The notes below the pieces were generated by a model. It did not search any database. It had not been told where the DNA came from and worked only from the letters and a program-made list of their open reading frames with translations. The position numbers and the translations under genes are program-made. Below, piece after piece: positions 8,692 through 19,073 of a stretch of DNA of 64,000 nt (position 1 is the first letter of the stretch; every line of letters starts with the position of its first letter). The DNA is from Skeletonema tropicum. Its lineage: Eukaryota > Bacillariophyta > Thalassiosirophyceae > Thalassiosirales > Thalassiosiraceae. Where the stretch lies: NCBI GenBank assembly GCA_037178625.1, contig CM074130.1, positions 1,984,001 through 2,048,000 of the forward strand. Direction: 5' to 3'.

Positions 8692-11440
8692 TTACATCAT
8701 GAGAATGCACGCCAACCCTGCCAAGACAACCGCAATTGTGTTAGGCATCAACCATGCGGAGCTAGGCTCGCTTGCAGGAGAATCGAATGCGGGCTCTTCA
8801 GCTTTGGGTTCCTCATCTACTGCAGGAGCATCAGCTGTGGGAATATCAGGAGTGACGGGGCTGACAGGTTTGGGATTGACATCAACAAACTCAATTACGT
8901 AAGGGGCAGGTGCCTCCTTTGATTCGCTTTCACCGTACAGCATGGTATGCCCGGGGTAGATGCCACTCTCAGAGTTAGGCCACTTGTAAGGAACCATGGG
9001 CTGGGCCATAGGATCATCATTGTTATCCATTTCAGCCCATACAATGGCAGTACTTTTGGTACTGTCAGAACCGTATCCCTGACCATTGGGAGTATCGAGC
9101 CATTGAGGAGCGCACATGTCTGGCATGCATTGATTCGCAATCCAGAGCTCAAGTGCAGCCAGGGCAAGGTGAGGATGACGATACTGGCCAGAGTTTTCGC
9201 CTGAACAAGTGAATAATAAAGTCAGTTACAGACGATTCATTGGGTTCTTCAACAGTAAAGGGATTATTCTTCACTCACCAGTAAGCACGTAGGGACAGAA
9301 GTCACCCCAAATAACTCCTTCATCAGCTACCTCCTTCGAACAGTAGTGAGGTCCTCTGCAGTTGCCATCATCACAAGCGGGACTCTCGCCTAGATACTCC
9401 AGTCTGTAATAGGTTGAAGAGGGCTTTCCATCAATCAAAATAGGAGGCTGGAATTTGATCGTGTCTCCGTCACCAAAGTACTTAATGACGAGCTCATCAA
9501 GTTTGGGCGGTTGAATGTTACAGCCGCTAGTTTCAAAGTCAAACCACTCCGAGCAAATGTTAGGTGTGCATGAGTTATAAGCATTTTTGACAGCAGCGAG
9601 CGCAACAAAAGGCGGGATGTGGCCGATGCCTTCTTCAGTAATACTGGCACAGTCCTTGCCACAGTCATTTTGGAATTTGGGACAAGCACCAATGTCAACC
9701 GCATCAAGGGTACAGTGGTGAGTTGACCCATCACCTGGCTGTCTGTGGAAGGGAGCAGCATATTCGTATGGATAACGAGTGTCAATGGGAGTAGGATACT
9801 GGAGCAAAAAGTATTGTGAGTGTTTGAGCGTAGCGAGAAAACGATCAATACTTTGAGCGACTTACACCACCATGCTTTGGATCTAAGCCGGCAAAAGCCT
9901 TTGTGTAGTAACACGGATTGAATTTGCCATCCTCTGGGATGGGGAAGTCGCTATACTCTGGTACGATTGTGCCGCCAAGAGAGTCAAGGCGGGGGCATCC
10001 ATTTGCTGGAACATCCCAAGTAGGGAAAGCCAACTCCAAGATTGTCTCCCAGTGCGGCTCATCGAAATCGTCTGGATTGGTAGGAATAGGCTGTAAGGTG
10101 CATTCAGGCTCAGGCAAAGGCACGGGCTCAGGCAAAGGCACGGGCTCAGGATCAGTCGCAGTTACAGTTGGATCCTCGATATCAAGTAGAGCTCGAGTTG
10201 CCTCGGCACTCATTACCTCGACGTCTCTAGCGTCTCCTGAATCATATGACCATGGCAGCACAGGCTGACCAAGCCAATTCTTCACAGACATTGCATCAAA
10301 ATTATCATTACTCATCACAGGGAAAGGCGTGTCAGTTGTGACCCTATCTTCGTCTAGGAACCAAGGGTTGTTTTGCAACCAAGTAGTGGCGCATTTATCT
10401 GGCATGACCTTGTTGGCAAGGTAGACCTCCAATGCAGCATAAGCGATATGAGGATGACGATACTTCCCGGCGTCTGGGCCCTCGAAAATGTAAGCTGTAA
10501 ATATGGAAGTTTATGAATGCAATTCAAGTTAGCTAAGATGAACTTCCGAAAACAATCCAGTCATACGCATTTGTATAATATCACTTACGACAAACACCGT
10601 CCCAATGTCCACTGGCCAACATCTCCTCGGTACACCAATGAGGAGGCCCGGGTTCATAAGGAGGCGCTTGATTCTCCAACCCTCTTCCCGATGGAAATTC
10701 ATACTGGAAATCCCCACCTTCTGGAACAATTGGTGGAGGATACTCGACCTTCTCTGCAAAGTTGTGGTAGAGGTACATAGATGCATGTTGTGAGCACACT
10801 CTCGTAACAAACAAGTAAAACAGCAATATAAATATACAATATCATACAACTCACCTCCCTCTGTACGCGGATAATAGTGGCGGACCATCTGGAAGAGCAC
10901 ATTGGGTATAACCCGACACTCAAACTTATCGTAGTCAAACATGTCCTCCATGGAGAATAAACTATCTCGAACGGCCCAAGTGAGAGACGCTAGACCGATG
11001 TGTGGTGGCACGTGGCCGGGCCCTTCAGGACCAAAATCGGAAGATGTCGCGATCTTTGGACACTCTCCAGCAGTAATGCTGTCAGGTGCATCAGGAGGGC
11101 AATGATGAGGAGTGCCGGGGTACGGCTGCCCCGCGAAGGGAGAAGACGCAAAGAAGGCATACTTGACGTCATTATCGGTGGGGTGGCCACCGAAGTCAGG
11201 GTGAAGGCCATCGTAGCGCTTGGTCACGTAGAAGGGATTCCACTGGCAATCATCGACGGTGCAAGGGGTAGCCTTTTTGATATCACGTTCACCTTTGTCA
11301 TTGACCGCCCACATTGGGAAGGCAATATTCATGAGATCATTGATTTCTGGAAGATCGGACGAAGTTTCGTTCAACATGCGGGAAGCGGATGCTAAGGAAG
11401 GCGCCAGCGCCAAGGCGGTGGCTAGAGCTGAGAATTTCAT
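8692..11440 (-). CDS. Secreted/anchored protein of two duplicated Cys-rich modules (five exons)
   Basis: Model complement(join(8692..9200, 9279..9798, 9866..10494, 10589..10753, 10855..11440)), 802 aa. All four introns (66-100 bp) have GT-AG ends and compatible phases. The start is the Met before the signal peptide KFSALATALALAPSLASA; upstream in-frame Mets are ignored. The protein contains two homologous modules (about residues 35-340 and 395-705). Paired landmarks are AFPMWAV / AFPTWDV, GPGHVPPHIGLASL / GIGHIPPFVALAAV, and YRHPHIAYAALEVYLANKVMP / YRHPHLALAALELWIANQCMP, with shared Cys positions. A (PVPLPEPE) Pro/Glu linker separates them. A Pro/Glu/Ala-rich stalk precedes a short hydrophobic end (NTIAVVLAGLACILMM), suggesting a GPI-type or single-membrane anchor. 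The His-rich HPH motif could bind metal. I do not recognise the family. A surface or wall protein is an inference. Confidence 0.82.
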
Positions 11441-12234
11441 GCTACTTCTTAGGGATAAGTAGGGTCTTGCTACTTCTCTAGAAAGGCAGGTATCAATGCA
11501 CAACTTCTCCAAAGATTTGTGGCACTTTTTGGCTGCGTCTCCTTGCGTCGTAATTTTTTTGTCATTGGATGAAAAAGATTTTTTCCCGCCCTGCATGATG
11601 TGTGTTCCTCAAAGATCTTAGTACCGTAGCAGCTGTGCATTCTCTCATTCCATCAAGACTAAAGTCTTCCAATCCATTTGAATTGAGCTTGCGGTTTGGA
11701 TGAGGGAGGCAAGAAAGGTATTGATAAGATCCTACTCCTAATGGTCAAGGGATGAAGATTATCACTGCGAGGATGGGTCAAAACCCTTCTATTTACTTTG
11801 TTATGGAGGATCGTAGGAAGCCAATTTTCACCATGTTGGTGAGCATGGCATGCCGTTGTTGTTGGTACAATGAAAAAGTAGCATGGTCTTCCTTGGAGTT
11901 GGAGAGGAGGAGTTGATGTCATTCCAGTCCGTTCTTTGTGGGAACTAGTACCAAAAACAAAACGGTACACATTTATTGATTGTCGTAGGTACATAGCTCC
12001 GCGCCCGTGATAAACTTAAAGTTGACACGCTTTCCCAACCCGACAACATTCGAGCTTCGTTCGAGAGTTTTGAGATTTTAAATTTTGATTTTATTTTTTA
12101 TTTTTTTTGCGTCTGCAGCTCCTCTACACGAAGCTTCATTCTGCTTGCATAAATCAGAGGCGATCCAATTGTGTCATGTCGACTCAAATAAATACTCTAT
12201 TTCGCTCCATTATGTACTATGCATTTATCTAGCG
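11441..12234. other. Intergenic, AT-rich
   Basis: Upstream region of the two-module secreted gene and 3' flank of the acidic zinc-finger-like gene. It contains a T-rich tract near 12075-12110 and no supportable gene. Confidence 0.5.
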
Positions 12235-12723
12235 CTATCGTAATCCTCCTTCACCTGGAATGACATCGTGTTCGGCTTCGATTTCTGTGTTGTGAAGCTC
12301 TTTGCAATGAAGCTGTAACGACTTTTTACCAATGAACCGATCAAATCCAGAGCAGTGAGGACATGCGACTATCATTGTATCCATTTCTTCGTAACTCTCG
12401 TCCTCTTCATTAGTATCGGATTCCTCCTCGTCGTCTTCTTCTTCCATCATGGGAAGCCGAAGTAGAGGATTCTCGTTCATCTGTTTCTCAAAAGGCATCA
12501 ACTCTGCCGATGTGACTTCCTCCTCCTCCTCCTCCTCATCGTGCACGTCCTCCACTTCCTCCTCCTCTTCCTCTTCCTCTTGCAATGCGCTTGAACTAGA
12601 CCGTTCTTTCGGCTTCCTCTTCGACTTGGTGTCTTTGTATATCTGCTCTATTCCCTTCGTAATAACACGGCTACTTCGGAGTAGAATCTTATTGATAATC
12701 AACTTCTTCCTTGATGTGATCAT
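12235..12723 (-). CDS. Acidic protein with C-terminal C2H2-like finger (3' exon; 5' end unresolved)
   Basis: An open frame of 162 codons from ATG 12723. It is basic at the N-terminus, then has long Glu/Asp runs encoded by GAG/GAA microsatellite, and ends with ACPHCSGFDRFIGKKSLQLHCKELHN, a C-x2-C-x13-C-x3-H-like finger resembling C2H2. Coding-like sequence continues upstream in another frame (about 12730-12890: LLERSTAEQKRECRIKLHERLSVKDS), so at least one more 5' exon is likely. I could not fix the splice sites. The gene at 15793-16994 ends with a similar Cys/His motif and may be related. Nuclear function is a guess. Confidence 0.5.
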   Translation of the reverse strand: MITSRKKLIINKILLRSSRVITKGIEQIYKDTKSKRKPKERSSSSALQEEEEEEEEVEDVHDEEEEEEEVTSAELMPFEKQMNENPLLRLPMMEEEDDEEESDTNEEDESYEEMDTMIVACPHCSGFDRFIGKKSLQLHCKELHNTEIEAEHDVIPGEGGLR

Positions 12724-13339
12724 TCATACCAGCAAACTCTTGGAGGACCAAAGAGTCTTTCACACTCAGTCGCTCGTGCAATTTGATTCGACATTCTCTC
12801 TTTTGTTCGGCAGTGCTCCTTTCAAGAAGCGATAGTGCAATGGCATGAGTATTTGCCAGATTGTCGCCTCCAGTGAACGCTTACTTGTTGTTGCACGCCG
12901 CTTCAGCCTTCTGATTCTACCATGAACCATAACAAACAAACGGCGGGAAGTTTTTAACACAGAGGAGATATGTATTGACGTGAGACAAATCGAACGACCA
13001 GGGTCATAATTGGGCGCGACGTTCGGCATTCGGACAACTTTGTGTACAAGTAACTAATTCTCGAGCTGAAAATAAGTTAGTGAATGACCATGAGGTCTTC
13101 ACAAGTCTTCTGAATAAATTTCGCCCACATAATCGCCGTGTGATAACTTTGATCATATGTTTGGTACTTTTGATTGCTGGCAGCTGGCAACCTCATCATC
13201 CATCGTTTTAGCATTCGAGTGACTCTCGAATCTTTCGTCCTCAAATACAAAGCCAGTCCTTCTTGGGTGGATATCTTATTCCTTACTCTCACAAAAACTC
13301 CTGAATTGAGTTGCCTACGCGCAAGCCTGTCCAGTATCT

Positions 13340-14002
13340 CTACTCTTCTCCCCTCTGTGGAGACTTATTATCCAGAACGTATTCCAGCTCGCCGAACCAC
13401 AACTCAGCATCGTATTCCTTAGCTAATTCAGAAGTCGTACCTTGGCCCCAGAATCCAGTTCTCTTACGAATTGTGATATCATCCATAACCTGTACTTGGC
13501 ATGCCAATCGTAGATTTGCAGACCGGTCACTTGACCCATGTGGAGGAAAATTTAACCGTATCTTTTCTTTTGTATTCCGCTCATTGGGTTCTACAACACC
13601 ACGCCCATTATTGCCATTGTCACCCGATGGTTGTATTTCGACAGCACACGTCCCACAAGTGCCCAATCCACGACAATTTATCAACCGTGATCTTCCGTTG
13701 TGAGGAGATGATCCCCTTCTTAACATTGCCGATCGGAGGATCTCTCCTTTCTGGATTTGTAGCTTCTTTGTACCGGATGAAGTTTCTAATGATACAGTGA
13801 CTAGTTGTTAATCATTCTGATGGGCTGAGAATTGCCGCGTAGTAGAAGAATGGTATTGCACAATTGAAAGAGCAGCTTTATGTTGTGGTAACATAAAAGA
13901 AGCTGATGAGCACAGCCGTAATAACAGCAGAGGAGTCAGTTTACTAGTGTTATAATAGACTACATCACCACCATCTAAACTAACACTGAACTTAGAAGTC
14001 AT
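13340..14002 (-). pseudogene. [2Fe-2S] ferredoxin-like gene interrupted by an in-frame TAA
   Basis: From ATG 14002 the frame encodes an organelle-leader-like segment (...STTRQFSAHQND). It reaches a TAA at 13808-13810 and then continues in the same frame with QLVTVSLETSSGTKKLQIQK and the ferredoxin fold: INCRGLGTCGTCAVEI (C-x5-C-x2-C) and, about 45 residues later, RLACQVQV for the fourth Cys. It ends at 13340. All four cluster ligands are present. The C-x5-C-x2-C spacing is of the adrenodoxin or NDF4-like kind rather than photosynthetic PetF. No GT-AG pair that removes the stop fits the phases I tried. It may be a recent nonsense allele, a sequencing error, an unusual intron, or a gene translated from the internal ATG at 13726, which would lack the first strand. 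Residues around the cluster look under selection. Confidence 0.62.
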
Positions 14003-14785
14003 CACACAATAAGACCAGAATCATGCGACTAGACAACTAAATCCCCCCATTCCACTAAATCCCCCCCATGAGGTATAAACGAAGTAAGTCTGTACGAAGT
14101 GCACTCCTGAACGAAGTGAATTCGTTTGGTCAATACAGTAAACTTGATTGGCACTTTAGTATTCGAATCAAAGACTTGGATCGAAAACTAGCACTCCGGA
14201 GAGCCTGCCCCCAGCCAGTACTGAAAACAGGGATCTACGTCCCACAAGAAGTAACAAACAGTGATCATCGCAATGCCCCTGCTTAGCTACTCTTGGGTCG
14301 ACGATCGCACATGAAACAATCCATGGTGATGCATGGTTTGCAACATTTATTATGCCAATTCATTTCCAGCTAGACACTAGATAGTGCCCTGGTGTGAGAG
14401 AGTATCTAGGAATAGAGGAAAGACAACAAATAGTTATATGTCAGATGACCGTGGATGAAAATGTAATCGAACACTGCTGTTGGCAACCAAATCACAAATA
14501 ATAAAGGGAAATGGGCAAGCACATCTGGACAAGCGTCAATCAAATCAGCAAGATACACTCACATAATTGCAATTCCTCCAGTAAGCATACCCATGGAGGC
14601 CCTGCCCATGGTGGCTTCCGTCCCACCCAAGGAGGGTTGGGTAGCTCAAAAAGAAGCCGGCCCATGTTCAAAAGTGGTATATGAAAATTTGTGGTAGTAA
14701 GTTGGGAGTGGCAAGTGTTTGGTGAATAGAATAGGAATCAGTACGATAACTCTGTATTATGATTTTCAAGTAACGTGTAACATGC
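14003..14785. other. Divergent intergenic region
   Basis: About 780 bp between the ferredoxin-like locus and the next plus-strand gene. There are short imperfect repeats (gaagtaag, acgaagtg) near 14085-14120. The plus open frame 14068-14286 has no support. Confidence 0.45.
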
Positions 14786-15482
14786 ATGAAGAAGGTCTGT
14801 CATGCTCCTTGTCTCAGCCTTGTCTTCTCTTTGTCGGTTTCGGTGGCTCACATTGAGATGCCTGTCCCACCTGGCCACGCCAGGAAGTCGGGACCATCCC
14901 GATATTGCCCTGGAAAGAATGCAGCAGGAAAAGAGAATGCAGAAAAATGGGAATACTTTAAAAGTCATGTGAAGAATTGGTTGTACTCTTGGGCACGTGC
15001 TGGATATTGCGAATCAGAGGATGAGTATCTGATCTCGAAAGAGCTCCTATTTCGATATATGTCTAGTGAGGCAGCACTCCAATCAGCAGGTGGCCGGCCA
15101 GAACTGCTCAAGACAGTAAAAGATTGGGTGCGGAAAGTGATTACAAGCGAAAAGCTGTTCCGTTTTGATTTACGAATGCAGAAAAGAACTCTTCATACGT
15201 ACTGCTCAAATGCTCACAAGTAAGTGTATCCATGCCTTTTTTATGCTTTTCATGTACACAACAACTCTGTGCACCATTACTCACCATCTGTTTATGAACT
15301 TTTAATGCCCAACAAGAGGCACAAACTTAGGTATGAAGAATCATTCCATTCCATTGAAAGCTAGTGCATCCATGTCAAAAAATGCTAAGGCCCTCATCAT
15401 GCAATCAAAGATGAAGACTGCAGCATTAAATGAAGAGGCCAGTTTCTTATTCATTACTGCGTGCTTGATGTTACCACGGTAG
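14786..15482 (+). CDS. Hypothetical protein, two exons
   Basis: Model join(14786..15219, 15317..15482), 199 aa. Donor GTAAGT at 15220 and acceptor AACAAG at 15316 join phases 2+1. Reading through gives a continuous basic, helical sequence (KWEYFKSHVKNWLYSWARAG, then GTNLGMKNHSIPLKA) to TAG. The acceptor lacks a strong pyrimidine tract. The N-terminus (VCHAPCLSLVFSLSVSVAH) looks like a weak signal peptide, but the real start might be the internal ATG at HIEMPVPPGH. No family is recognised. The neighbouring minus-strand acidic proteins give no functional hint. Confidence 0.45.
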
Positions 15483-15792
15483 CTGTAGGTACCCTCTCTA
15501 TGTCATATTGAATAGGAGTAGGAGTAGTACACAAACTCATCTCATGTGGATGGCGTGCTAGCTATGAGTGGATATGGGAATGGGTCACGGCTCACCCGCT
15601 CTTACATTTTCGACTTTTAGCGATAAATAGCGATAGGAGCTGAGAATTTCAATAGCATAAGCAGAACTACCATACTTACCATGTCGAGACCTTTCCTACC
15701 ACCCTATTTTTTGGCACATATTGAAAATACTATTGAGCCACTAGGGCTCCAGCTATAGATTTAAGTTATGCTCTATTAGGCAGCTTGCCGTA

Positions 15793-16994
15793 CTACGATT
15801 TGATCATTTGATGAGACTCGTATTTGTGGACATCAAATGCCAATTTCAGGCGCAGCTTCTCGCAGCCAACAATCTTGCATCTGCAGATCATCGTGTCATC
15901 ACTCGTTACATTGTTTGAAGCTTCTATTTCGCCATCCATCGGCTCTTCGACAACTAGCTCTTGATGAAGAGCGACCTCATTGTTGATGTTGACTGCCAAA
16001 GGTCCAATCTCCAAACTATCATTCTGCAATCCTTCGATATCAAGGTCGTCATCGACAATTCGACATTGTGCCGGTCTTGCCCGAGGAAGCTCATTAGTAT
16101 CATTGCCTCTACTCTTCAGATTGCGCTTGCCTTCTTCTTTGACACGTGCTATAATCAAATGCAAAAAATCTTCCGTCTGGAATAAGTACTCACGTAACAC
16201 CTTCTTCTGAATTTCCGTACCTCGAGTGGTCGGTGTTTTGTAAATGATAATAACTTTGCAACTGGCACATCGCCATCATGCTCATCAAACATCCATTGCA
16301 ACAACATTCCAGCAACTCGTTTATCGTTATCATTCGGCGGTAGTTTACCATTGCGCGAGGTTTTTAATTTTTGTTCGAACAGTGCAACAGCATCATCGGT
16401 AAGGTGACCATTGTGGTCAAAAATTACAATGCTTCCCGGATTGAGTCTCTTTGGCAGAAGAAGATCCACTTCTGTCTCTTCTTGCTCTTCTGTTTCTTTC
16501 GACTGCTTGTTATTTGTAGCTTTGCTTTTCTTTTTCTTCTTTGCCGGCGAACCTCTTAATGACCGCATATCGACAGGATGCGAGACTGGAGTAATAATTG
16601 TTGTTTCTTCTTCGAATAGAGCCATGAAATCATTGTGTCGTTGCACTTTTCCACGATCAGGGTGGTCTTTCCATGTCTGGTCCCAAGGCCGTTGACATTT
16701 CTTTTTTACGTTGGTCCCGCGTGTCCTGCTGATAAGGTCAGGGGTGAGGATGCCTCCAGCGTTATTTAGAGTATAAAGGCAGCCATCACAGATGACTCTC
16801 TTGTGTGCGTCAACTGTTGGCTTTAATTGAAAATTGAAGCAATTACGACTCTCATCACGGCTGAAGAAGAAATGTTTGGGGACTGAAAGCTTTGCAGGCG
16901 TGGTATCTTCTCCCCTTCTCGAACGTCGGGATGATCGGCCGCTCTCGCTCCTGCTGTTGCGGCCAGCAGAAGGGGTGGTTTGACCTGTCGACAT
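15793..16994 (-). CDS. Hypothetical basic/acidic protein with C-terminal Cys/His motif
   Basis: Preferred model complement(join(15793..16176, 16221..16994)), 385 aa. The 44-nt intron (GTACGG ... TTCCAG, phase 0) is shorter than others in the window, so the junction is uncertain. The N-terminus is Ser/Arg-rich. About residues 65-115 contain CDGCLYTLNN and a CQRPW Cys. A Lys-rich then Glu-rich segment follows (KKKKKSKATNNK...KETEEQEETEVD). The C-terminus ends ICRCKIVGCEKLRLKLAFDVHKYESH, a possible zinc-binding C/C/H/H motif comparable to the end of the gene at 12235-12723. Lysine clusters suggest nuclear location. No known family is recognised. Confidence 0.5.
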
Positions 16995-17655
16995 GGTTCG
17001 GAAGTGCTAGCGGAACTGTGCACCATCGTGAAATGCCGCTGTCCCTCCGATGGCGCCACATTTTTATGCCTTGGCGCCAAAAAAACACTACATGCCACAA
17101 AAAAGTTTCAAATCATCCACACAATAAAATTCATCTTAACCATGACCTATAGTGATTTTAGTGGCTGATACATTCCAAAATAAAGCCCCCAGCTGTCAAA
17201 ACGTTGCGGTTCCGAACTCCCTGGAGTATGAGGATCATGGCAATGGTACGTTTTGACAGCTGAGGGGTTTGGTTTTGGAGATACCAAAAATAGCTATGTA
17301 CTAATTCCTACGTATAATAATTTTTTGTCCAAAATGTCATTCCCCTTGGAGTTGGGTGAGCCGTGGGGTGAGGTGGCGGTGGGAAAAAGGCGCGAGAGAC
17401 GATACTAAGAACGTGTCAGTTGTGTCGGATTTTGGAATTGAGACAATCATGTTGTCATGATGTTGATGTCATGAATGATAGCAACGATCATACCAGGGCG
17501 CTTGATCATTTGAAGCCCCGGTCACGGACATGCAATTTGAACGCTAGAAGTGCAGTCACCAGCAAGCATTTTCAGTGCAGTCACAGGGGCGGTCAGCAGC
17601 TCGAGGGGGCGACGTCGGCTCGAATCATTATTTCAGAAGTAGGAAGAATATCAAA
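16995..17655. other. Divergent intergenic region with a perfect-stem inverted repeat
   Basis: It contains the inverted repeat described at 17186-17267 and otherwise no gene. The frame upstream of 17656 opens only with GTG. Confidence 0.5.
17186..17267. repeat. Inverted repeat / hairpin, 15-bp perfect stem
   Basis: The arm cagctgtcaaaacgt (17190-17204) is exactly complementary to acgttttgacagctg (17248-17262), with a further near-match of CCCC/GGGG beyond it. The spacer is 43 nt. It could be a structured RNA, a cruciform-forming site, or a remnant of a small inverted-repeat element. Confidence 0.6.
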
Positions 17656-18714
17656 ATGGACCACTCTTCTACGTTCGTGTCGTCGAGCTATGCGTGCACA
17701 CCTTCCATTCCGATGCGTGAGCAGCAGGCGGAAATAATTCTAGCAAGATTCATGCCGCCATCATTATCTCAATCTGATGTCCCTAATCATCTAAGCACAT
17801 ATACTCTAGGAGAAGACTTTGGTCGCCTGGCCAAGCTGGCGAAAGAATTCGGTCTAGCCAGGATAAGGAATCAAAAGAAACAGATTCGGAAGGGGGCTCC
17901 AAAACTAGCAATTACTGACAATCAACAGCTACCTAAACTATTACGCGATAGACAACCTGCTCTTCGGTATGTATTTTCTGGGTATAGCGTATGGTTGGAA
18001 TTAGAGCAGCAAGAAATTGATGAGAATGGGGTTGGTGATTTGGAATTTGCAGTCAAGGAAGCTGCAGATGAATTCTGCTTGGGTGGTGCAATTCCTGCAC
18101 CCCACGTCACGGCTCTGTATGGAATCACAACGATTGCAACTGATCCAGAAGCAATTAACATCTTTCGCAAGGATGTGGTAAGAGCGATCACGAATAGAGC
18201 AGAGAAGCAGCGACGTGAAAGTGGAGTTAAAAAATTTTGGCCAGATTTGGTTGCTACAGGTATATTAGTTGGTGCCGAATTCGATGGCGTAAATGGGGGA
18301 GAGATGGATATGGCCTGGGCGGAAGTAAGCTTTGCCACATCACCTGAGCATGAGTCACTTATAAGTGAAGTGTATGATATATTTTATCGAAGAGACGCAA
18401 CGAGATTGGATGTAGTAAATACGTCCATGGCAGACGAAAAGAAAGAAGAGTTCCCACCTCGATCGCAGCCTTGGGTTCCACACCTATCTATATGTTACGA
18501 TAACCCTGAGGTCTTTGGGTCTGTTCTTACTCACCAATCATTTGAAGACTTCTTAAGGAACAAATGCCCAACTCTAGCCGCGGCAGCGGAATCAAGTGGC
18601 ACATCAATGAAGTTTGCCCGGGCTGTTAGTGGAATATCACTTTGGAAGACAGCTGGTACGATGGCTGACTGGAAATGCCTGGATAGATTTCAATTTGATT
18701 GTGTGAAACCTTGA
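17656..18714 (+). CDS. 2H phosphoesterase-like (cyclic phosphodiesterase-type) protein
   Basis: 352 aa, single exon, from the first in-frame ATG (17656). Two H-x-(S/T) motifs mark the 2H superfamily: PHVTALYGI (about residues 147-155) and PHLSICYDN (about 274-282), each after hydrophobic or aromatic residues as in CPDase and LigT folds. 2H enzymes hydrolyse 1',2'- or 2',3'-cyclic phosphates in RNA or ADP-ribose metabolism. Which substrate applies is not visible. The protein is larger than the usual ~180-aa enzymes. It has an N-terminal extension (about 1-95) and a long insertion between the motifs. No targeting peptide is apparent, so cytosol or nucleus is likely. Confidence 0.68.
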   Translation: MDHSSTFVSSSYACTPSIPMREQQAEIILARFMPPSLSQSDVPNHLSTYTLGEDFGRLAKLAKEFGLARIRNQKKQIRKGAPKLAITDNQQLPKLLRDRQPALRYVFSGYSVWLELEQQEIDENGVGDLEFAVKEAADEFCLGGAIPAPHVTALYGITTIATDPEAINIFRKDVVRAITNRAEKQRRESGVKKFWPDLVATGILVGAEFDGVNGGEMDMAWAEVSFATSPEHESLISEVYDIFYRRDATRLDVVNTSMADEKKEEFPPRSQPWVPHLSICYDNPEVFGSVLTHQSFEDFLRNKCPTLAAAAESSGTSMKFARAVSGISLWKTAGTMADWKCLDRFQFDCVKP

Positions 18715-19073
18715 CTTAAGAACGACTAGAAATATGTCTGTTGTACCCACTAGCAAAAGGTTGCCTTCTGTAGCACGTGTCCATAGCGCGGGTGAGGAAG
18801 CGCTGCATGCATGCACCATAGTAAGTACATCCATCACAACATCTTCGCCCTTTGCCCTGCAGGGACGGAAGTCCTAAAAGTCTGTTCCCCATCCGGGGTC
18901 TTGCCCCAAGAAAAGTACAAGCGCTCTTTCTTGCCCCAAGAATTTTTGTCATGCGATAAGCGAACTCAATCACCTCGCTCAGTCGCGGATTTTTTCTCTG
19001 CATGCCGAGAAATATCTATCCACAAAGAGCCACTAAGCCGGCGGGCCACAATACAACACGAACACTGCTGACC

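Noticed and set aside
14068..14286. Short plus-strand open frame
   Set aside because: No recognisable sequence; lies in a region of small imperfect repeats.
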